A DNA stretch of 64,000 nucleotides from Streptococcus mitis (GTDB lineage Bacteria; Bacillota; Bacilli; Lactobacillales; Streptococcaceae). The translations under genes and the position numbers were made by a program. The DNA lies in the NCBI RefSeq assembly GCF_005844455.1, contig NZ_SPGF01000004.1, positions 1 to 64,000 of the forward strand. Direction: 5' to 3'. This document shows, one piece after another, positions 47,991-58,313 of the stretch. Within the stretch, counting starts at the first letter, position 1. Every line of letters starts with the position of its first letter. The notes under the pieces are model-generated. The model was not told the DNA's origin, did no database searches, and saw only the letters and a list, made by a program, of their open reading frames with translations.

Positions 47991-48118
47991 CTAGTTTTAC
48001 TCAAAATTGAATACGATGAGTCATTTTTTGCGATACTCCCATTTTATCATAAATAGCAGAGAAATTCACGGATAATCTTTCAAAACTAAAAAGAACTTGA
48101 CGATAAAATCAAGTTCTG

Positions 48119-48736
48119 TTATTGATAGGAAGTATCATTCCAAGTATCGAGAGTAAATGTTTGAAAATCATGGGTGTCAAGAATGGTCAGGCTGGCATTT
48201 GCTAGACCGCCATCTTTATGAAGAAGAGGTTCTTTATAACCTAGAAGAGTACGAAGACTAGCAGTAAGATTGGCGCCGTGGCCGACAATTAGAATATGCT
48301 CAGCCGGACTATCTTTGAGTGATTTGATAAATTGGATAGTCCGTTGAGTTGTGCTATAGAGGGATTCGGCTCCAAATATTTGAGTATCAAATTTAGCCAG
48401 ATTAGAACGAAAAGCCTGGATTTGTTGTGGGTAAATAGCTTCCAAAGTTGCGATTTTCAAACCTTCTAATTTCCCCAGATGCCATTCACGGAGATTAGGA
48501 ACACTTTCTAAAAGACAGGGTGTTTGGAGTTGACTTTGGATAATCTCGGCAGATTTGACCGCTCGAGGTAAATCACTTGCATAAATCTGATCAAAAGGAA
48601 TTTCCTTGAGATACTGACCGAGTTTTTTGAGGGTGTCAATGGATTCAGGAAGTAGGGGAGAATCGCCACTAGCACCTTGAAAGCGTCCTTCTTGGTTCCA
48701 GACCGTACGGCCGTGGCGGACAAAGTAGAGTTTCAT
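48119..48736 (-). CDS. Histidine phosphatase family protein
   Basis: A 205-residue phosphoglycerate-mutase-like phosphatase. The catalytic RHG motif is in LYFVRHGRTVWNQ and the second histidine in ILIVGHGANL. Substrate unknown; such proteins are often annotated GpmB without evidence for mutase activity. Last of a three-gene minus-strand operon; its ATG overlaps the ebsC stop. Confidence 0.88.
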   Translation of the reverse strand: MKLYFVRHGRTVWNQEGRFQGASGDSPLLPESIDTLKKLGQYLKEIPFDQIYASDLPRAVKSAEIIQSQLQTPCLLESVPNLREWHLGKLEGLKIATLEAIYPQQIQAFRSNLAKFDTQIFGAESLYSTTQRTIQFIKSLKDSPAEHILIVGHGANLTASLRTLLGYKEPLLHKDGGLANASLTILDTHDFQTFTLDTWNDTSYQ

Positions 48737-49218
48737 TACTTACTGTCCTCCAAAATATCTGCAAAGTCAGCCTTTACAAAGCTAGCCAAGTCTTGTGGTG
48801 CGACGATAATGCTGTGACCAACTTCCCCAGCAGAGACAATCATTTGATCTAAGTCTAGAGCAATCTTATCGATAAAAATGGGGTAATTGTGTTTCTGACG
48901 AATGCCGACAGGATTATTGGCTCCATGAATGTAGCCAGTTGTTTTTTCCAAGTCCTTTTGTGGAATCATGCTCACTTTTTTATTGCCAGAAATTTTGGCT
49001 AGTTTCTTTTCCGACAAGTGCTGAGTGATAGGGACAATTCCGATAATCGGTCCTGTCTTGTCTCCCAAAAGAGCCAAGGTTTTGAAAATCTGATCTCGGT
49101 AATAACCTTGCGGAAGTTCTCCTTCCAGGGCATTGATTTGAATCCCTTGATGTTGGATACCTGCTTTAGACAGGATTTGTTCTACTAATGTTTTTTTTAC
49201 TTTAACTTTTTTTGCCAT
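48736..49218 (-). CDS. ybaK: YbaK/EbsC-type Cys-tRNA(Pro) deacylase
   Basis: A 160-residue editing protein that hydrolyses mischarged Cys-tRNA(Pro). The YbaK/ProX fold signatures are present (GIVPITQHLSEKKLAKISGNKK; ATGYIHGANNPVG-like segment with TGYIHG). Codons 7-9 contain an A8 run (T8 at 49191-49198), a potential slippage site near the start. Overlaps both neighbours. Confidence 0.9.
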   Translation of the reverse strand: MAKKVKVKKTLVEQILSKAGIQHQGIQINALEGELPQGYYRDQIFKTLALLGDKTGPIIGIVPITQHLSEKKLAKISGNKKVSMIPQKDLEKTTGYIHGANNPVGIRQKHNYPIFIDKIALDLDQMIVSAGEVGHSIIVAPQDLASFVKADFADILEDSK

Positions 49219-50060
49219 TATTTATACTTATCCTCCAATTGGCTCATCCAAATACCAAGCCAGATTCCCAACGCAAAGAAGAAGGCGATGATGACATAAC
49301 CAACAAGTGAAAGGCCTGTATATTGGATGCTTTCAGCGTTTCCTACATTTGGAATCAAGATCAAAAGAGTACTTGATAAGACGATTCCAATGATGAAATG
49401 ATAGACGCGTGAGTGGTAGTTATTTAAGGCATAATCCATCAATTTTGAAAAAATGATGAGAGTTGCGCCTGCTCCGATTCCAATCGGGAAGAAAGTTCCC
49501 AAGAGGTCAAAGGTTTTAAAACCAGTCAACATAGGAGCATAGAGACCCAGAATCAATAGTAGATTTGATGGGCTGAGGCCAGGAACTAATACACCAAGGG
49601 CCAAAAGTGCACCTGCTAGGACGAAGTTAAGAAAGCTGGCGCTTAAGGTTCCAACAACAAAATTTAAGGCATAGAGACCTAGTCCAGAAAAGATAAAGGT
49701 TGCCCAGAACCAAGTTAAATCAATCTTGTCTCGGTCAGATTCTCGAGTTGATTCTTTGAGGAGGCCAGGAACAGTACCAATGATGGCACCCGCAAAGCTC
49801 CATAAAACAAAGGCCTGATAATTTTCAAGCAGGTATTCAATCGGATAAGAAAATAAGCCGATTCCCAGAAGCATACCAATCGCAACTGGAATAAAGTATA
49901 AAACATTTTCTTTAAAGTCTTTAAAGGGGTGGGCCAGAAAGCCAATCATCCGTTCATAAATTCCTAAGATTGCTGCTAGAACCCCTCCGGAAATTCCCGG
50001 TAGGATAAATCCAAGAGCAATCACAATCCCTTTAATAAGGCGTGCTAACCATGAGAGCAT
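49218..50060 (-). CDS. DUF368 membrane protein, undecaprenyl-phosphate translocase family
   Basis: A 280-residue polytopic membrane protein (about 8-9 helices) of the DUF368 family. Members (PopT) have recently been shown to return undecaprenyl phosphate across the membrane for wall synthesis. Family signature near the start: GFILPGISGGVLAAILG; internal repeat GVLVPGLSPSNLLLILGLY. Start has TTGGAGGAAA. First gene of the minus-strand operon with ybaK and the phosphatase. The role is inferred from family only. Confidence 0.87.
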   Translation of the reverse strand: MLSWLARLIKGIVIALGFILPGISGGVLAAILGIYERMIGFLAHPFKDFKENVLYFIPVAIGMLLGIGLFSYPIEYLLENYQAFVLWSFAGAIIGTVPGLLKESTRESDRDKIDLTWFWATFIFSGLGLYALNFVVGTLSASFLNFVLAGALLALGVLVPGLSPSNLLLILGLYAPMLTGFKTFDLLGTFFPIGIGAGATLIIFSKLMDYALNNYHSRVYHFIIGIVLSSTLLILIPNVGNAESIQYTGLSLVGYVIIAFFFALGIWLGIWMSQLEDKYK

Positions 50061-50154
50061 ATGTTTCCTCCAACTATTTCTATTTCAAAAAATCCTTACT
50101 ATATTGTATCACAATCAAACACAAAAAGAAAAAGCAAATGATAAACAAATGCTT

Positions 50155-50955
50155 TTAAGGTTTTAAAAAGAGTTTTCTAAAGGTTTCTTCTTTGTTTTTT
50201 AAGGAAGAGATGACGTTGATATCCAAATCGTGGTCAAAACCAGCAATTTTTCCTTTTGAAGTGTATTGGTGGATGTCGTAATCTAAGTCTGTATTAGGTT
50301 TGCTCTCGAAAAATCCAGTATTTGAACCATAGGAAGGAATCCAAACAGAATTAAACTTGTCTGTATCAATACTGTGTTCTTCCATGAAGTAGACCCCAAC
50401 GTAGATTCCGATGTTTTTAGCACCTAGTGATTCTAGCTTTGCTCGAAAGGCTTCAACACCTTCGTTCATATTGGACATGGTTTTTTCTTCCACATCTAGC
50501 CAATAGTAACTTGGGCTGTATGGTGAAGAGGCGTTATAGAATACCTCAGCAGCCTTTTCCATGTCTTGGACACTTTTTCCAGCTAAATAAGCATAGACAC
50601 CAACTGGGACATTTCGTTTTTGAAACTCAGTGATATGGGTTTTAAAGGCCTTATCAACACCATTAACAAAGGAAGCATCGTTCTCTTTGGACGTTTGAGC
50701 GCCACTATGGACGCGAACAATGGCTCCAGAAATGTTTTGGGACAGAGTATCGTAATTAATTTCCTCAGGACGCTGCCAACCAGAAACATCAATTACCGGT
50801 TTATCTAAGTTATGTAATGCTTGGGTTTTTATTTGAGTAATATTTGATTTTGTTTTTACAGGATAATCTTCATAATGGGGGCGATTTAGGATTAACATAA
50901 AAATTATAATCCCAAAAAAACCAAATAAAATAAGCGGATTAAATTTCTTTCTCAT
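50155..50955 (-). CDS. pmp23: Membrane-anchored GH25 muramidase Pmp23
   Basis: A 266-residue protein with an N-terminal signal anchor (about 7-24) and a GH25 (Chalaropsis-type lysozyme) domain: DVSGWQRPEEINY with the first catalytic Asp and YYWLDVEEKT with the Asp/Glu pair. It corresponds to the pneumococcal membrane protein Pmp23, linked to cell shape and septum maturation. Divergent from glmU; 95 nt upstream of the DUF368 gene, another wall-related gene. Confidence 0.88.
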   Translation of the reverse strand: MRKKFNPLILFGFFGIIIFMLILNRPHYEDYPVKTKSNITQIKTQALHNLDKPVIDVSGWQRPEEINYDTLSQNISGAIVRVHSGAQTSKENDASFVNGVDKAFKTHITEFQKRNVPVGVYAYLAGKSVQDMEKAAEVFYNASSPYSPSYYWLDVEEKTMSNMNEGVEAFRAKLESLGAKNIGIYVGVYFMEEHSIDTDKFNSVWIPSYGSNTGFFESKPNTDLDYDIHQYTSKGKIAGFDHDLDINVISSLKNKEETFRKLFLKP

Positions 50956-51076
50956 ATTTCATCATTTTACCTTAAAAATGATGAAAAATCAAAAAAAAAA
51001 TACTCAAAAAATGGGTTAAGGAAAGGACTTTGGAGCATTTTTTTCATTCAAGGGCGCGGAATGATTTGAAATATGG

Positions 51077-51082
51077 TATAAT
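51077..51082 (+). promoter_or_regulatory. glmU operon promoter -10
   Basis: Extended -10 ATGGTATAAT (hexamer 51077-51082), 32 nt before glmU. Confidence 0.6.
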
Positions 51083-51098
51083 AAAAGGGAATTTCTAG

Positions 51099-52493
<1,395 letters not shown>

Positions 52494-52502
52494 GAGTCTG
52501 TC

Positions 52503-53048
52503 ATGGAATTTGAAGAAAAAACGCTTAGTCGAAAAGAAATCTATCAAGGCCCAATTTTTAAACTGGTTCAAGATCAGGTTGAATTACCAGAAGGCAAGGG
52601 AACTGCCCAACGTGATTTGATTTTCCACAATGGAGCTGTTTGTGTTTTAGCTGTAACAGATGAGCAAAAACTCATCTTGGTCAAGCAGTACCGTAAGGCT
52701 ATCGAGGCTGTCTCTTACGAAATTCCAGCTGGAAAACTGGAAGTAGGAGAAAATACAGACCCTGTCGCAGCAGCCCTTCGTGAATTAGAGGAAGAAACGG
52801 CCTATACAGGGAAGTTAGAACTCTTGTATGACTTTTATTCAGCCATTGGCTTTTGTAATGAAAAGTTAAAACTATATCTAGCAAGCGATTTGACAAAAGT
52901 GGAAAATCCACGTCCGCAGGATGAAGATGAAACCTTGGAAGTCCTTGAAGTGAGCCTAGAAGAAGCCAAGGAATTAATCCAATCAGGTCACATCTGTGAT
53001 GCCAAGACAATTATGGCTGTTCAATACTGGGAATTGCATAAAAAATAG
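52503..53048 (+). CDS. NUDIX hydrolase (ADP-ribose pyrophosphatase type)
   Basis: A 181-residue protein with the Nudix box ([20 protein letters not shown]) and the ADP-ribose pyrophosphatase-like context ([21 protein letters not shown]). It is expected to hydrolyse ADP-ribose or related nucleoside diphosphates. 9 nt after glmU, 11 nt before macP. Confidence 0.9.
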   Translation: MEFEEKTLSRKEIYQGPIFKLVQDQVELPEGKGTAQRDLIFHNGAVCVLAVTDEQKLILVKQYRKAIEAVSYEIPAGKLEVGENTDPVAAALRELEEETAYTGKLELLYDFYSAIGFCNEKLKLYLASDLTKVENPRPQDEDETLEVLEVSLEEAKELIQSGHICDAKTIMAVQYWELHKK

Positions 53049-53059
53049 AGGAGGTCAGT

Positions 53060-53371
53060 ATGGGTAAACCTTTATTAACGGATGAAATGATTGAAAGAGC
53101 TAATAGAGGCGAAAAAATTTCAGGTCCCCCTTTGCTAGATGATGAGGAGACTAAGATTTTACCAACCTCTTCTTCCCGTTTTGGTTATGCCAATCCTAAG
53201 GAACATGGTTTTAGCCAGGAAACCTTGAAGATTCAGGTCGAACCGTCTATTCATAAAAGCCGTCGCATTGAAAATACCAAGAGAAATGTCTTCAATTCTA
53301 AGTTAAATAAAATCTTATTTGCAGTCATCTTTCTCTTGATTTTGCTTGTCTTAGCAATGAAACTTTTGTAA
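53060..53371 (+). CDS. macP: MacP, membrane cofactor of PBP2a
   Basis: A 103-residue protein with a hydrophilic N-terminal part and one C-terminal membrane helix (about 84-102). It matches pneumococcal MacP by place (glmU-NUDIX-macP-pfs) and sequence. MacP activates the class A penicillin-binding protein PBP2a and is phosphorylated by StkP on an N-terminal threonine. The likely site here is Thr31 in [10 protein letters not shown]. Start follows GAGGAGG. Confidence 0.85.
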   Translation: MGKPLLTDEMIERANRGEKISGPPLLDDEETKILPTSSSRFGYANPKEHGFSQETLKIQVEPSIHKSRRIENTKRNVFNSKLNKILFAVIFLLILLVLAMKLL

Positions 53372-53387
53372 TAGAAAAGGAATTGAA

Positions 53388-54080
53388 ATGAAAATAGGAA
53401 TTATTGCGGCTATGCCAGAAGAACTGGCTTATCTGGTCCAGCATCTAGAAAATGCCCAAGAGCAAGTTGTTTTAGGGAATACCTATCACACAGGAAGCAT
53501 TGACTCTCATGAAGTCGTTCTTGTAGAAAGTGGAATTGGTAAGGTCATGTCTGCTATGAGTGTGGCGATTTTGGCTGATCATTTCCAAGTGGATGCTCTT
53601 ATCAATACAGGCTCAGCTGGGGCAGTAGCAGAAGGCATTGCTGTTGGGGATGTTGTGATTGCTGACAAATTATCCTATCATGATGTGGATGTCACAGCTT
53701 TTGGCTATGCTTATGGGCAAATGGCGCAACAACCGCTTTATTTCGAATCAGATAAAACTTTTATTGCTCAAATCCAAGAGAGTTTATCTCAATTGGACCA
53801 AAACTGGCATTTTGGTTTAATTGCTACAGGAGATAGTTTTGTTGCAGGAAATGATAAGATAGAAGCGATTAAGTCCCATTTCCCAGAAGTTTTAGCCGTT
53901 GAGATGGAGGGGGCAGCTATTGCTCAGGCAGCGCATGCCCTTAATCTTCCAGTCTTAGTTATCCGTGCTATGAGTGACAATGCTAACCATGAAGCAAACA
54001 TCTCTTTTGATGAGTTTATTATCGAAGCTGGACGTCGCTCTGCCCAAGTCTTACTAGCCTTTTTGAAGGCTTTAGATTAA
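53388..54080 (+). CDS. mtnN: 5'-methylthioadenosine/S-adenosylhomocysteine nucleosidase (Pfs)
   Basis: Cleaves MTA and SAH; the SAH product leads to the LuxS/AI-2 route. The 230-residue phosphorylase-fold protein has IGIIAAMPEEL at the start, the conserved VESGIGKV, and the active site region EMEGAAIAQ ... RAMSDNA with the catalytic Glu and Asp. Last gene of the glmU cluster. Confidence 0.96.
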   Translation: MKIGIIAAMPEELAYLVQHLENAQEQVVLGNTYHTGSIDSHEVVLVESGIGKVMSAMSVAILADHFQVDALINTGSAGAVAEGIAVGDVVIADKLSYHDVDVTAFGYAYGQMAQQPLYFESDKTFIAQIQESLSQLDQNWHFGLIATGDSFVAGNDKIEAIKSHFPEVLAVEMEGAAIAQAAHALNLPVLVIRAMSDNANHEANISFDEFIIEAGRRSAQVLLAFLKALD

Positions 54081-54156
54081 GCGAAAATTTGACAGTTTTT
54101 CTAGCTTATGATAAGATTTAAGTAAAGAAAAGCTAGAAAACGTTTCAGAGGATATT

Positions 54157-54648
54157 ATGAGTATTGAAATGACCGTCAGTGAGATTGCAGAGGTCTTAGG
54201 ATTATCTCGCCAAGCAATCAATAACCGTGTCAAAGAATTACCAGAAGAAGACACAGATAAAAATGACAAAGGAGTAACAGTCGTTACCAGAAGTGGCTTG
54301 ATTAAGCTAGAAGAAATCTACAAAAAAACGATTTTTGAAGATGAGCCTGTCAGTGAAGATGTCAAGCAACGTGAACTGATGGAGATTCTAGTAGATGAGA
54401 AGAATGCAGAAATTCTCCGTCTCTATGAACAATTAAAGGCCAAGGATCGTCAGCTATCAGAAAAAGATGAGCAAATGCGTATCAAAGACCGTCAGATTGC
54501 GGAGAAAGACAAACAACTCGATCAGCAGCAACAATTGACTCTTCAAGCCATGAAGGATCAAGAAAATCTTAAGCTAGAGCTGGACCAAGCAAAAGAAGAA
54601 GTCCAATCCACTAAGAAAGGCTTTTTTGCTCGTTTATTTGGAGGATAA
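54157..54648 (+). CDS. rocS: RocS, chromosome segregation regulator
   Basis: A 163-residue protein with an N-terminal helix-turn-helix (MTVSEIAEVLGLSRQAINNR, about 5-25). A long coiled coil follows (about 75-150) with the repeating pattern KDRQLSEKDEQMRIKDRQIA. A C-terminal amphipathic membrane-targeting tail (KKGFFARLFGG) ends the protein. This architecture and its place beside pfs match pneumococcal RocS, which links the nucleoid (ParB), the membrane and the capsule tyrosine kinase CpsD. Own promoter region; AGAGGAT precedes the ATG. Confidence 0.87.
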   Translation: MSIEMTVSEIAEVLGLSRQAINNRVKELPEEDTDKNDKGVTVVTRSGLIKLEEIYKKTIFEDEPVSEDVKQRELMEILVDEKNAEILRLYEQLKAKDRQLSEKDEQMRIKDRQIAEKDKQLDQQQQLTLQAMKDQENLKLELDQAKEEVQSTKKGFFARLFGG

Positions 54649-54657
54649 TCAAGGAGC

Positions 54658-54695
54658 TGTTTAGGTTACATGCTAACCTGATGGCTTCTTTTGTT
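54658..54695 (+). terminator. Hairpin after rocS
   Basis: AGCTGTTTAGGTTA ... TAACCTGATGGCTTC is an imperfect inverted repeat (AGGTTA/TAACCT core) followed by TTTTGTTTC, consistent with a weak terminator. Confidence 0.5.
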
Positions 54696-54746
54696 TCTAA
54701 ATAGTATAGTTGCTCAATTAAAATAACAGTATAGGAGAGGTAAAGA

Positions 54747-55337
54747 ATGGAACGATTAGAAGAGTACATTGCTTTTGACTTAGAATTTAATCAGCACGAA
54801 GGGCAAACACACCTGATTCAAGTATCGGCAGTGCGTTTTAGAAATGGTCAGGAAATAGATGCCTATGATTCCTATGTCCATACCAGCGTTCCTCTAAAAA
54901 GCTTTATCAATGGATTGACTGGGATTACAGCTGAGACCTTAAAAGATGCCCCACCAGTTGAGACAGTTATAGCAGAATTTCAAGAGTTTGTGGGTTCTTT
55001 GCCGATGGTAGGGTACAATGCTGCTAAAAGTGATTTGCCTATTCTAGCGGAGCATGGTTTAGACTACAGCCGGCAGTACAAGGTGGATTTGTATGATGAA
55101 GCTTTTGAACGTCGCAGTTCGGATTTACATGGTATTGCCAATCTCAAGTTGCAAACTGTTGCCTCGTTTCTTGGATTTCAAGGTCAGTCCCATAATAGCT
55201 TGGAGGATGCTCGGATGACGGCGCGTGTTTACGAGTCCTTTCTAGAGTCTGACCAAGCTAGGGAATTGTTAGAGACAGAAAGTAGCCTATCAAACAATCC
55301 GTTTGGTGGCTTGGACTTGTCTCAATTATTTGACTAG
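54747..55337 (+). CDS. DEDDh 3'-5' exonuclease (DNA pol III epsilon-like)
   Basis: A 196-residue exonuclease-fold protein with motif I FDLEFN (Asp/Glu), motif II around YNAAKSDLPIL (Asp) and motif III HNSLEDARMT (His, Asp). It lacks polymerase and BRCT domains, so it is a stand-alone exonuclease rather than PolC. Role unknown (repair or RNA turnover). AGGAGAGG precedes the ATG; the GDPD gene follows after 8 nt. Confidence 0.88.
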   Translation: MERLEEYIAFDLEFNQHEGQTHLIQVSAVRFRNGQEIDAYDSYVHTSVPLKSFINGLTGITAETLKDAPPVETVIAEFQEFVGSLPMVGYNAAKSDLPILAEHGLDYSRQYKVDLYDEAFERRSSDLHGIANLKLQTVASFLGFQGQSHNSLEDARMTARVYESFLESDQARELLETESSLSNNPFGGLDLSQLFD

Positions 55338-55345
55338 GAGTGCCT

Positions 55346-57109
55346 ATGAAACCTGAAAAACCTAAAAATCTAGGTTTTAGAAAAATCTACTTTAATCTAG
55401 ATAAAATTCTCTTTCTCTTTTTCTTGATATTTATGATGATTGAGTTTGTCTGGTTGCCACTTAATTCTTGGATTGCTGGACTGTTGCTCCGTCAGACAGG
55501 TTATCTCTTTCTTTCCTACAATAATATTTTATCTATTATAAAGGGTTTTCCCTTTGTTAGTCTTGCTTTATTTGTTCTGGTAACTGTTAATTTACTGGTC
55601 GCCTATTACCAGATAGGGCTCCTCTTTATCGGAGCTCGACACCTCCTCTGTCATGAAAAGAGAACCCTACTGGAGTACAGTCGCAACGTCTTTCGCCAAA
55701 GTTTCTTGTTTATGAAGCAAGTGACGATTTCAAAAATGGCCTTTATTTTCTTTTATGTCATGATGCTCTTTCCATTGATTCGAAAGATTTTAAAGATTTA
55801 TTACCTCAATAAAATCGTCATTCCGGAATTCATAGTAGCCTATGTAGAAGATAAGTATTGGTTGGTCGGTTTGGTAATCACTGTTCTAGCCTTGCTGCTG
55901 TTTTACATTTCAATACGTTTGATGTTTGCCCTACCCCAGCTTTTGTTTGAGAAGAAAACAGTCAAAGAAGCAGTCAAATACAGTCTAGAGAAGACCAAAA
56001 GGCAATCTTGGTTTTATATTTGGAACTTGCTTTGGATTATCGTCAAAACGTATCTATTTTTCATTCTTCTCTTGATCCCAATCTTAGCGAGTCAGGTACT
56101 GATGGATGGAGTGACCCATAAGGAATCTCTTGTATTAGGAATCATTAATTTTGTCTTGATTAAGAATTTCCACTATATGGCCTTGACCTATTTCCTTATT
56201 AAGTTTGTTTCCTTTTTGATAGGAGAAGAATTAGAAATCACACCAAGGAGAAAGAAAGACCACTGGATGAGATGGGGAGTGATGGGCTGTGCCGGCATCT
56301 TTTTCGCGCTTGAGGGTTATGTTTATTTGGAAGCTCCAGTAGCACATAAACCTTTAGTTATTTCTCACAGAGGAGTATCTAATAAGAATGGTGTGCAAAA
56401 TACTGTCCAATCGCTAGAGAGGACAGCTCAGCTATCTCCAGACTTCGTTGAGACAGATGTTCAGGAAACAAAAGATGGCCAGTTTGTCATGATGCATGAT
56501 GCTAATATTAAGAATTTGACAGGAGTCAATGCCAATCCTCAAGATCTAACTTTGGATGAATTAACCAAACTCGATATTTCTGAAAATGGCTATCATAGCA
56601 AGGTGTCTAGTTTTGATGAGTATCTCAACAAAGCCAATGAATTGCATCAGAAACTTCTTATTGAAATTAAAACAAGTCGAAAAGATAGTCCAGATATGAT
56701 GAAACGCTTTATGGACAAATATGGAGATGTTATTAAACGGAATAATCACCAAATGCAGTCCTTAGACTACCATGTGATTGACCAGGTGTTAGCCTATGAT
56801 TCACAAATTCCAGTCTATTTCATCCTACCTTACAATAGTATCTTTCCAAGAACCAAAGCCACAGGTTACACCATGGAGTATTCAACCTTGGATGAAAATT
56901 TTGTCAACAAGCTATGGAATACCGATCAGAAATTGTACGTGTGGACCATTAATAGTTCGGAGTCTTTTGATAAATCTGTTCAGCTAGGAGCTGATGGCAT
57001 GATAACAGATGACTTGGAAATGGTTCAGGATCAAGTTACCATTGCCCAAGAAGATCCAGAGTATACGGATTTACTGTTTAAACAGGCTATGGAATTCTTC
57101 AATTTTTAG
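55346..57109 (+). CDS. Membrane glycerophosphodiester phosphodiesterase
   Basis: A 587-residue protein. The N-terminal half (about 1-325) has about seven to eight membrane helices of the glycerophosphoryl-diester phosphodiesterase membrane-domain type. The C-terminal half (about 335-575) is a GDPD TIM barrel: SHRGVSNKNGVQNT with the catalytic His-Arg, FVETDVQ with metal ligands and MMHDANIKNLTG. It hydrolyses glycerophosphodiesters; an action on (lipo)teichoic-acid or lipid head groups is possible. Start 55346 follows AGGAG. Confidence 0.9.
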   Translation: MKPEKPKNLGFRKIYFNLDKILFLFFLIFMMIEFVWLPLNSWIAGLLLRQTGYLFLSYNNILSIIKGFPFVSLALFVLVTVNLLVAYYQIGLLFIGARHLLCHEKRTLLEYSRNVFRQSFLFMKQVTISKMAFIFFYVMMLFPLIRKILKIYYLNKIVIPEFIVAYVEDKYWLVGLVITVLALLLFYISIRLMFALPQLLFEKKTVKEAVKYSLEKTKRQSWFYIWNLLWIIVKTYLFFILLLIPILASQVLMDGVTHKESLVLGIINFVLIKNFHYMALTYFLIKFVSFLIGEELEITPRRKKDHWMRWGVMGCAGIFFALEGYVYLEAPVAHKPLVISHRGVSNKNGVQNTVQSLERTAQLSPDFVETDVQETKDGQFVMMHDANIKNLTGVNANPQDLTLDELTKLDISENGYHSKVSSFDEYLNKANELHQKLLIEIKTSRKDSPDMMKRFMDKYGDVIKRNNHQMQSLDYHVIDQVLAYDSQIPVYFILPYNSIFPRTKATGYTMEYSTLDENFVNKLWNTDQKLYVWTINSSESFDKSVQLGADGMITDDLEMVQDQVTIAQEDPEYTDLLFKQAMEFFNF

Positions 57110-57150
57110 TAAAAAAAGAAGTTGATTAAAAACTCACCTCTAAAATAGTA

Positions 57151-57189
57151 AAAAAACGAGCGATGTATCAGTTGGATATGCTCGTTTTA
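57151..57189 (+). terminator. Terminator after the GDPD gene
   Basis: AAAACGAGC ... GCTCGTTTT inverted repeat (about 57153-57161 with 57179-57187) with flanking A and T runs, functional in both directions. Confidence 0.8.
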
Positions 57190-57210
57190 TTATGCCATGG
57201 TTTATAATTG

Positions 57211-57360
57211 ATACTCAATGAAAATCAAAGAGCAAACTAGGAAGCTAGCCGCAAGCTGCTCAAAACACTGTTTTGAGGTTGTAGATAAGACTGACGAAGT
57301 CAGTCACAGATATACGGTAAGGCAATGCTGACGTGGTTTGAAGAGATTTTCGAAGAGTAT
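57211..57360 (+). repeat. Complete BOX element (A-B-C)
   Basis: boxA (ATACTCAATGAAAATCAAAG), boxB (around ACTGACGAAGTCAGTCACAG) and boxC (TGGTTTGAAGAGATTTTCGA) in the usual order, 150 nt, lying between the GDPD terminator and gene debris. Confidence 0.93.
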
Positions 57361-57371
57361 GAAATAAGAAT

Positions 57372-57560
57372 AAAACAGGAAGTAATGCCTATGAGGTGGT
57401 TGAACTAGGTTATTTATGTCAGATGTAAAATGGTTAATAACTTCTGCGTGAAGAAGGCTTTCGAATTTATGTCAAACAGAAAATGGATCTTGCCCCCTTG
57501 GGGAAGATGAGAGAGTATTGTTGGCATGTGCAGAGTTTATGTTAGAAATAAATAAGCTGT
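57372..57560 (+). pseudogene. Degraded coding remnant, unidentified
   Basis: Protein-like segments appear in alternating frames: NAYEVVELGYLCQM, then EEGFRIYVKQKMDLAPLG, then GEDERVLLACAEFMLEINK. This suggests one former gene with frameshifts and stops. No start site is left and I do not recognise the family. It fills most of the 626-nt interval between the GDPD gene and the DUF6556-like gene, together with the BOX and two hairpins. Confidence 0.35.
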
Positions 57561-57647
57561 CATAACATAGCTAGGATTTATCTTTATGAGTATGAAGCTC
57601 ACAAAATTGGTCAAGAATCTAGCATCTAAAACATCAATTATACAAAA

Positions 57648-57697
57648 ACACATTCTCTCTTTGGCTTGATTGTGGTCGAGACAAAGAGAGAATGTGT
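57648..57697. terminator. Strong bidirectional hairpin
   Basis: A perfect 16-bp stem (ACACATTCTCTCTTTG, 57648-57663, with its complement 57682-57697), an 18-nt loop and T-rich sequence on the right. On the minus strand it lies 39 nt beyond the end of the DUF6556-like gene, which it probably terminates. Confidence 0.85.
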
Positions 57698-57735
57698 GGT
57701 TTTATTTTTGAGTTAATTTTTTTTAGATCATGTGC

Positions 57736-58176
57736 TTACTGAGGATTGCTTTTATTTTCTGAAGTTGGAGTATTATTGGGCTGTTTTTCATTTTCAGCGG
57801 CAGGTTTACTTGGAGTAGGAGCAGGAGTAGAAGAATCCTGAGTTGATGTTTTCTGCTCTTCTTTTTTATCTTCCTTGACGCTAGATTTTGGCGTTTCTTC
57901 TTGTTGTATTTTTTCTTGACTAGTATTATTTTCCTTATTGGGACTGGTGTTTTCCTTAGGGGCTTCCTTTTGGATTTCTTTGACAATGGTTGTCGTCTGG
58001 GTTGTCGTCGGTTCTTTTTTGTTGTTTTTGTTATTATCCATGGCGTTCATGATGGTGATAGTAGCGGTGATTAGGCCAAGGATACTACCGATGGTAGCAA
58101 TCGTTTTTTGAAAGACAGTAAACCCCTTTTTGATATGCTCAGTTTTTGGTTTTGAAGTTCTATGATAGTTAGACAT
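57736..58176 (-). CDS. DUF6556-like membrane-anchored low-complexity protein
   Basis: A 146-residue protein: basic N-terminus (HRTSKPKTEHIKKGF), one membrane helix (about 27-46), then a long tail rich in Lys, Glu, Thr, Pro and Asn (from about 50 to the end). It resembles streptococcal DUF6556-type proteins. The tail is probably extracellular and disordered, spanning the wall. No catalytic motif. Divergent from iscS. A minus-strand GAGAG precedes the start. Confidence 0.7.
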   Translation of the reverse strand: MSNYHRTSKPKTEHIKKGFTVFQKTIATIGSILGLITATITIMNAMDNNKNNKKEPTTTQTTTIVKEIQKEAPKENTSPNKENNTSQEKIQQEETPKSSVKEDKKEEQKTSTQDSSTPAPTPSKPAAENEKQPNNTPTSENKSNPQ

Positions 58177-58313
58177 GATACTCTCCTTTAATTATGATTT
58201 ATTATACCTCATTTCTTTAAAAAAATCTTAAAAAAAGAGGACTTGCCCTTTCTTGTCGCAAGCTTCGTTTCATGATACAATAGAAGAAGTGATTTTAGAA
58301 AGCGTGAGAAAAC

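Noticed and set aside
57723-57986. 87-codon Lys-rich frame on the minus strand
   Set aside because: Alternative frame of the low-complexity tail of the DUF6556-like gene; poly-Lys/Leu composition comes from the repetitive DNA.
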